From NCBI GenBank assembly GCA_020725645.1, contig DYEQ01000053.1:1-48688 (forward strand): 48,688 nt of DNA, read 5' to 3'. The DNA is from Candidatus Fermentithermobacillaceae bacterium (GTDB lineage: Bacteria > Bacillota > Sulfobacillia > Fermentithermobacillales > DUSS01). Shown here piece after piece: positions 44,462 through 48,688 of the stretch (positions are counted from its first letter, which is position 1; each line of letters starts with the position of its first letter). The notes beneath the pieces were generated by a model. The model ran no database searches and was not told the origin of the DNA. It was given only the letters and a program-made list of their open reading frames with translations. A program made the position numbers and the translations under genes.

Positions 44462-45184
44462 TCACAAAATCTTCGAAAGGAACGCCTTGGTCCTCTCGTG
44501 TTTGGGATTTGTGAAGAATTCCCGCGGCGGCCCTTCTTCCACAAACACCCCGTCAGCCATAAGCAGCACCCGGTCGGCTACTTCCCTGGCAAAGCCCATT
44601 TCGTGGCTGACCACCACCATGGTCATGCCCTCCTCGGCGAGCTCCCTCATCACCGCCAGGACCTCACCGATCATCTCCGGGTCCAGGGCGGAAGTAGGCT
44701 CATCAAAGAGCATCAGTTTTGGCTGCATCGCCAGGGCTCTAGCTATCGCCACCCGCTGTTTCTGGCCACCTGACAGCTGGTCGGGGTAAGAGTCGCACTT
44801 ATCGCTCAGCCCGACTTTGGATAAGAGAGCTTTCGCGCGCTCCCTGGCTTCGGATCTCGGCACCTTCAATACTTTTTCCGGAGCTAAAGTAACGTTTTCA
44901 AGGGCGGTAAGGTGCGGGAACAGGTTAAACTGCTGGAACACCATGCCAACCTTTTCCCGGATGACGTTAATATTGGTGGTAGGTGCTTCGAGATCCACCC
45001 CGTCGATGAATATGTGTCCTGAGGTGGGCTTTTCCAGGTGATTGATGCACCGGAGGAAGGTGCTCTTTCCGGACCCGGAAGGACCGATGATGACCACGAC
45101 CTCGCCTTTGGAAACCTCGAGACTCACTCCCTTGAGGACGTGGAGGTTTCCGAACTTCTTGTGAAGGTCCTTAACCTTGAGCAC
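44462..45184 (-). CDS. Polar amino acid ABC importer, ATP-binding protein (GlnQ/HisP type)
   Basis: ATPase of about 240 residues powering amino acid uptake. Walker [17 protein letters not shown]-loop [13 protein letters not shown], signature [15 protein letters not shown], Walker [16 protein letters not shown]-loop VVSHEMGFA; these strings are typical of the PAAT family. The frame opens at an ATG at 45205, but the family-typical start is the GTG at 45184 ([11 protein letters not shown]), with AGGAGG 10 bases upstream. It overlaps the permease gene by 14 bp. Last gene of the importer operon. Substrate is not readable from the ATPase. Confidence 0.94.
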   Translation of the reverse strand: MLKVKDLHKKFGNLHVLKGVSLEVSKGEVVVIIGPSGSGKSTFLRCINHLEKPTSGHIFIDGVDLEAPTTNINVIREKVGMVFQQFNLFPHLTALENVTLAPEKVLKVPRSEARERAKALLSKVGLSDKCDSYPDQLSGGQKQRVAIARALAMQPKLMLFDEPTSALDPEMIGEVLAVMRELAEEGMTMVVVSHEMGFAREVADRVLLMADGVFVEEGPPREFFTNPKHERTKAFLSKIL

Positions 45185-45836
45185 TCTTCCCCATCCTCCT
45201 TTCACCCCATCCCAGGATACGACTGAAAGTGAGGGTCAGCGCCAGGTATATGAGGGCAGCTGTGAAGTAAGCTTCAAACGGCCTAAAGCTCCTCCCCGCC
45301 ATCATCCGCGACTTCATCATCAGATCTTCCATACCGATGACGGACACCAGAGACGATTCCTTCAAAAGAGCTATGAACTCGTTCCCCATCGGAGGGACCA
45401 CCCTCCGCAGAGCTTGCGGCAGGATCACGTACCTCATCGCCTGAACGTAAGTCATCCCGAGGGATCTGGCCGCCTCCATCTGCCCCCGGTCGATGGATTC
45501 GATTCCCGCCCTCATGATCTCGGCGATGTAGGCGGTGCTGTTGAGGGTGAGAGCTAAAAGCGCGTCGACGTATCCCACCGGCGTATAACCGAATATCTGA
45601 GGAAGCCCGAAGTGGATAAGGTAAATCTGGGCGAGCAACGGAGTCCCCCGGACGAAATCGATATACGCGACCGCGGGGTAATGAAAGATGGGGTTCTTCG
45701 AGATGCGTCCAAGGGCCAGGAGCAGCCCCAGGACGCTTCCCGCGGAAAAGGCGATGAGCGTGAACTCTACGGTGATCCCCACACCCTCAAGGAGAAACGG
45801 CAGGTATCTTGCTACGACCTCAAGATCGAATACCAA
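45171..45836 (-). CDS. Polar amino acid ABC importer, permease
   Basis: 221-residue inner-membrane permease of the HisM/GlnP type, with about five helices. The EAA-type coupling loop [23 protein letters not shown] is evident in pieces ([19 protein letters not shown] and [15 protein letters not shown]). [19 protein letters not shown] is the family N-terminal block. It lies 52 bp after the binding protein gene and overlaps the ATPase gene. One permease gene implies a homodimeric membrane domain. Confidence 0.94.
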   Translation of the reverse strand: MVFDLEVVARYLPFLLEGVGITVEFTLIAFSAGSVLGLLLALGRISKNPIFHYPAVAYIDFVRGTPLLAQIYLIHFGLPQIFGYTPVGYVDALLALTLNSTAYIAEIMRAGIESIDRGQMEAARSLGMTYVQAMRYVILPQALRRVVPPMGNEFIALLKESSLVSVIGMEDLMMKSRMMAGRSFRPFEAYFTAALIYLALTLTFSRILGWGERRMGKSAQG

Positions 45837-45888
45837 TTAAGCCCGCCCCTCGCTGAAATGAGTATCGTCCTCCTTGATCACTCCGGGT

Positions 45889-46692
45889 CTACTTCTTCCC
45901 AAAGTACTTCTGGTATATCTCGTCGTACTTGCCGCTGGCCTTTATCTTCGCCAGTCCTTTGTTGATGAGCTCGTGAATGTCCTTATCCTCTTTCCGCATG
46001 GCGATGCCGTAATACTCCACGGTGAACGCGGGTTCCGGTATGACCACTTTCTGCTCGGGGTGATTCTTGAGGTACTCCTGAATCACGGGGAGGTCACATA
46101 TTATGGCGTCCACCGCGCCGGTCTTGAGCTCGTTGAACAGGTCGGCGGCGGCGTCAAGGCGCTTGAGCTGCATTTCGGGAAGCTTCTCTTCCGCGAACTT
46201 GGCGTTGAGTTTCTGGGCGGAGAAGTCACCCGTGGTATTGACCTGAACAGCTACCTTCTTTCCCGCCAGGTCGTTCAACTTTTTGATGGACGAGCCCTCT
46301 TTAACGGCCCACGCCTGACCCGACTCAAAGTACGGATCGGAGAACTTCACCTGTAAAGCTCGCTCGTCGGTGATGGTCATCCCCGATACGACCAGGTCAG
46401 CTTCCTTTGTCAAGAGCGCCGCGATGAGGCTGTTCCAGTCGAGATGCCTGTACTCCACCTCGAAACCGGACGCTTCCGCTATGGCCTGGATCAGGTCGAC
46501 GTCAAACCCCGCGGGCTTTTTCGTCTTCTCATCGATGTACTCGAAAGGCGCGAACGTGCACTCGCCGACGGCCACAAGCTTCCTCTTGGGCCCTCCCGAA
46601 GGCGTGCCGGTCTCTTTTTTGGCGCAGCCGGCAAGACCAATCGCACCCACGAGTATAGCTACACCCAATAGAGCGACGAAGATCTTACGCAT
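45889..46692 (-). CDS. Polar amino acid ABC importer, substrate-binding lipoprotein
   Basis: 267 residues. A lipoprotein signal ends in LAGC (Cys23), so it is tethered to the outer face of the membrane. The mature part is a family-3 solute-binding protein: TFAPFEYIDEKTKKPAGFDV, DLVVSGMTITDERALQVKF, LAGKKVAVQVNTTGDFSAQK, and YGIAMRKEDKDI with GKYDEIYQKYFG at the end. Most like glutamine/histidine/arginine-type binders; ligand not decidable. First gene of the three-gene operon; AGGAGG lies just upstream of the ATG. Confidence 0.94.
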   Translation of the reverse strand: MRKIFVALLGVAILVGAIGLAGCAKKETGTPSGGPKRKLVAVGECTFAPFEYIDEKTKKPAGFDVDLIQAIAEASGFEVEYRHLDWNSLIAALLTKEADLVVSGMTITDERALQVKFSDPYFESGQAWAVKEGSSIKKLNDLAGKKVAVQVNTTGDFSAQKLNAKFAEEKLPEMQLKRLDAAADLFNELKTGAVDAIICDLPVIQEYLKNHPEQKVVIPEPAFTVEYYGIAMRKEDKDIHELINKGLAKIKASGKYDEIYQKYFGKK

Positions 46693-46805
46693 ACCGTACC
46701 ATCCTCCTTTGCAAATGGGAATTACGCCATCCTTGTGACTTCGCTATCGGGGCGGAGCATTCCTTCCACCGGGGGGAATGGCCAGTACCTATCGCGTTCA
46801 TTCCC

Positions 46806-48464
46806 TCAAACTTCGCAGATGTTCACCGTGACCAGGGGTCTGACACCGGTCTCGTGGTGGACGTACTTGGCGACCGTATCTTCGAGATCGTGCCGTATGA
46901 ACTCAAGGTCCGATAGCGCTTCCCTGGGGAGCGCCTGAAAGTACGATCGAGTGCGCCTGGATATCTCCTGAAGGACGCCGTCCTGGGGGGTGTTGTACAT
47001 GAAGCCCCTGGACTCGATGGAGGGTTCCGACACAAGCTCGCACCCGCCCCGGGCCAGAACCACCGATACGGTGATGATGCCGGCTTCCGCCAGTATCCCG
47101 CGTTCCTTCAGAACCTCTTCGCTTATGTGGGTCAGGCCTACGTTATCCAGCATGATCCCTCCGGTAGGCACCGTGTCCACTATCTCGCCGCTGTCCGGAG
47201 TAAGCCGGAAGACTGAACCGTTTTCGCCGATGAGGACCCTCGATGGAGCTACTCCCGTTTGTTCAGCCAGCGCCCCGTGGATGACAAGGTGCCTGTATTC
47301 GCCATGTACGGGAATGAAGAACCTGGGTTTGACCAGGTTGAGGATGAGTTTCAGCTCCTCCTGGCTGGCGTGACCCGATACGTGAACCCCCGACTCGGGG
47401 GTGTATATTACCCTTGCGCCCCGGCGGAAGAGGTTATCCACTGTTTGCGAGACCATAGTTTCGTTTCCCGGCACAGGCGTCGCCGCCATGATGACGAGAT
47501 CCCCTTCAGCTATCTCGACGTGCCTGTGTTCACCGAGAGACATTCTGTGCAGCGCCGAAAGGGGCTCCCCCTGGCTGCCCGTGCTGAGGATCACCATTTT
47601 CGATGCGGGATACTTATCCAGATCCTCCACGTCCACGAGAGTGCCGATGGGCGCTTTGAGGTACCCAAGGGCAAGCGCGACTTCCACCACGTTCTCCATG
47701 CTCCGGCCCACCACCGCGACCTTCCTGCCGAAGTAGCTTGCGGTATCGATAACCTGCTGGATACGGGGGACGTTAGAGGCGAACGTCGTCACGATTATCC
47801 TGTTGGGGGCCGCGGAGAAGATTCGAAAGAACGCCTCGCCCACATCTCGCTCGGAGGGGGTGAACCCCGGACGGTCGGCGTGGGTACTGTCGGAAAGTAG
47901 TGCTAAAACGCCCCTTTCGCCCACCTCGGCAAGCCGGTGATAGTCGAAGACCTCTCCGTCTATGGGGGTTTGGTCGAGTTTAAAATCGCCAGTATGGACC
48001 AGGATGCCTGCATCAGTGTAAATAATCAACCCGCAAGCGTCGGATACGGAGTGGGTGACCCGAAAGAACTCCACCCTGATTCCACCGAAGCTTACGATGT
48101 CTCTGGGAGATACCGTGCGAAAGTCATAACCCCCCTCGGTAAGCACCTCATTGAGCTTGCGCCTGGCAAGACCCAGAGTGAGCTTGGTTCCGTATACGGG
48201 GACGTTCACCTCTTTCAAAACCCACGGCAACGCGCCCACATGGTCCTCATGCCCGTGGGTGAGTACGATGCCCCTTAACCTGCGTTTCTCTTTCTTGACA
48301 TATGTAATGTCGGGGATAACCAGGTCGACCCCGAGCATATCCTCGTGGGGAAAAGCGAGGCCGCAGTCGATCAAAATGGCATCCTCGCCGGACTCCACCA
48401 TCATCAGGTTCTTTCCGATTTCCCCGAGACCGCCTAGGGCAGTTAATCTAACTTCGCGTAGCAT
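46806..48464 (-). CDS. rnj: Ribonuclease J
   Basis: Metallo-beta-lactamase/beta-CASP RNase with 5'-3' exo- and endonuclease activity; major mRNA decay and maturation enzyme of Firmicutes. From the ATG at 48464 it has 552 residues, the normal length. Metal motif LTHGHEDHVG (His70, His72, Asp74, His75), then HSVSDACGL, HTGDFKLD, the beta-CASP signature DSTHADRPGFTPSE, FASNVPRIQQ, STGSQGEP, and HVSGHASQEE with PVHGEYRHL. The frame runs upstream to 48515, but those 17 residues are not family-like. GGTGAG, 7 bases upstream, is a modest ribosome site. 113 bp separate it from the importer. Confidence 0.96.
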   Translation of the reverse strand: MLREVRLTALGGLGEIGKNLMMVESGEDAILIDCGLAFPHEDMLGVDLVIPDITYVKKEKRRLRGIVLTHGHEDHVGALPWVLKEVNVPVYGTKLTLGLARRKLNEVLTEGGYDFRTVSPRDIVSFGGIRVEFFRVTHSVSDACGLIIYTDAGILVHTGDFKLDQTPIDGEVFDYHRLAEVGERGVLALLSDSTHADRPGFTPSERDVGEAFFRIFSAAPNRIIVTTFASNVPRIQQVIDTASYFGRKVAVVGRSMENVVEVALALGYLKAPIGTLVDVEDLDKYPASKMVILSTGSQGEPLSALHRMSLGEHRHVEIAEGDLVIMAATPVPGNETMVSQTVDNLFRRGARVIYTPESGVHVSGHASQEELKLILNLVKPRFFIPVHGEYRHLVIHGALAEQTGVAPSRVLIGENGSVFRLTPDSGEIVDTVPTGGIMLDNVGLTHISEEVLKERGILAEAGIITVSVVLARGGCELVSEPSIESRGFMYNTPQDGVLQEISRRTRSYFQALPREALSDLEFIRHDLEDTVAKYVHHETGVRPLVTVNICEV

Positions 48465-48552
48465 CGATAGTCTCACCGGTTTTCTAGTATAACCGTAGCT
48501 GGAGCCGGATGCCAACTCGAATCTTCCACCGTGTTACCGGCCAGTGATAGAC

Positions 48553-48594
48553 GTGGGTTACACTGGAATGGCATGCACGTCAGTGCAGAGCCAC
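48553..48594 (+). other. Stem with internal loop upstream of the transposase start
   Basis: GTGG (48553) pairs with CCAC (48591), and CACTG (48561) with CAGTG (48581), separated by an internal loop (GTTA / CAGAG) and a 15-base apical loop that contains GCATGC. An alternative pairing CCAGTG (48541) with CACTGG (48561) is also possible. It lies where IS110-group elements encode their noncoding bridge RNA. Assignment as such is speculative; it could also be part of the rnj leader on the other strand. Confidence 0.25.
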
Positions 48595-48615
48595 AAACGA
48601 AAGGGTAGCCGGTGA

Positions 48616-48688
48616 ATGGATAATATCACAAAGTACGTTTGGTTTGGACGTATCGAAGGAGAAAATTGCTGTTGCTGTGGCTGACGAG
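48616..48688 (+). mobile_element. Start of an IS110-type transposase, apparently frameshifted (cut by window edge)
   Basis: ATG at 48616 reads MDNITKYV, then a single extra T (48640) shifts the frame; from 48641 the next frame reads GLDVSKEKIAVAVADE to the window end. YVGLDVSKxKIAVAVAD is the hallmark N-terminus of IS110/IS1111 DEDD transposases, where the Asp of GLDVS is catalytic. In the ATG frame translation stops after about 22 codons. So either the copy is broken, the base is a sequencing error, or another start is used. Strand is opposite to rnj; the element presumably continues to the right. Confidence 0.68.

Noticed and set aside
1-48688. tRNA or rRNA genes
   Set aside because: No cloverleaf-like or rRNA-like segment was noticed; a covariance-model scan would be decisive but could not be run.

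Overview
The window reads as one chromosomal segment of a GC-rich Bacillota (Firmicutes)-type bacterium, probably a peptide- or amino-acid-fermenting relative of thermophilic clostridia. I base this on AddA/AddB instead of RecBCD, RNase J, S-layer-homology (SLH) anchoring of a giant exoprotease, a YfiB/YfiC-like exporter pair, an ABC-F protein, and strong AGGAGG-type ribosome sites with many GTG and TTG starts. One trait is atypical: the chaperone block is ordered hspR-dnaK-grpE, as in Actinobacteria, not hrcA-grpE-dnaK. The species cannot be named from this sequence.

Layout. 1-3.2 kb (minus): grpE (cut by the window edge), dnaK and an HspR-type MerR repressor, with candidate HspR half-sites before dnaK. 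3.2-9.7 kb (minus): a ~2140-residue secreted subtilase with SLH repeats, ending in a clear intrinsic terminator. 10.3-13.9 kb (minus): nucleoside hydrolase, ribokinase and an M20 dipeptidase. 14.0-18.3 kb (minus): MurJ-type flippase, MBOAT O-acyltransferase and an SGNH-like partner, a likely cell-surface polymer modification set. 18.6-24.5 kb (plus): an ABC-F ATPase preceded by a possible leader-peptide attenuator, then two ABC exporter half-transporters. 24.6-27.0 kb: a phosphoribosyltransferase (minus) diverging from an N-acyl-D-amino-acid deacylase (plus). 27.2-32.7 kb (minus): tryptophanase, Kbl, threonine dehydrogenase and a D-serine dehydratase/D-threonine aldolase-family enzyme. 32.9-33.9 kb (minus): a TGS-domain GTPase. 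34.2-35.9 kb (plus): a small membrane protein, an unrecognised small protein, and a repeat-rich zone. 35.9-44.3 kb (minus): addA and addB. 44.5-46.7 kb (minus): a polar amino acid ABC importer. 46.8-48.5 kb (minus): RNase J. At the right edge the first codons of an IS110-type transposase begin, apparently frameshifted.

How it fits together: exoprotease, dipeptidase, D-aminoacylase, amino acid importer, tryptophanase, threonine dehydrogenase/Kbl and the D-amino acid enzyme form a coherent protein and amino-acid utilisation theme. Nucleoside hydrolase, ribokinase and phosphoribosyltransferase suggest nucleoside salvage.

The most unusual structure is at 35453-35806: nine copies of a 21-bp near-palindrome spaced 41-43 bp apart, with two spacer types alternating to give an ~83-bp higher-order unit. 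It is flanked by broken copies of the tail of the small gene at 34853. The spacing is close to four helical turns, so the sites would lie on one face of the DNA. I know of no described system that this matches. Other points worth checking are the ABC-F leader, the HspR half-site cluster, the lysine replacing the H-loop histidine in one ABC half-transporter, and the in-frame 18-bp tandem repeat inside addA.
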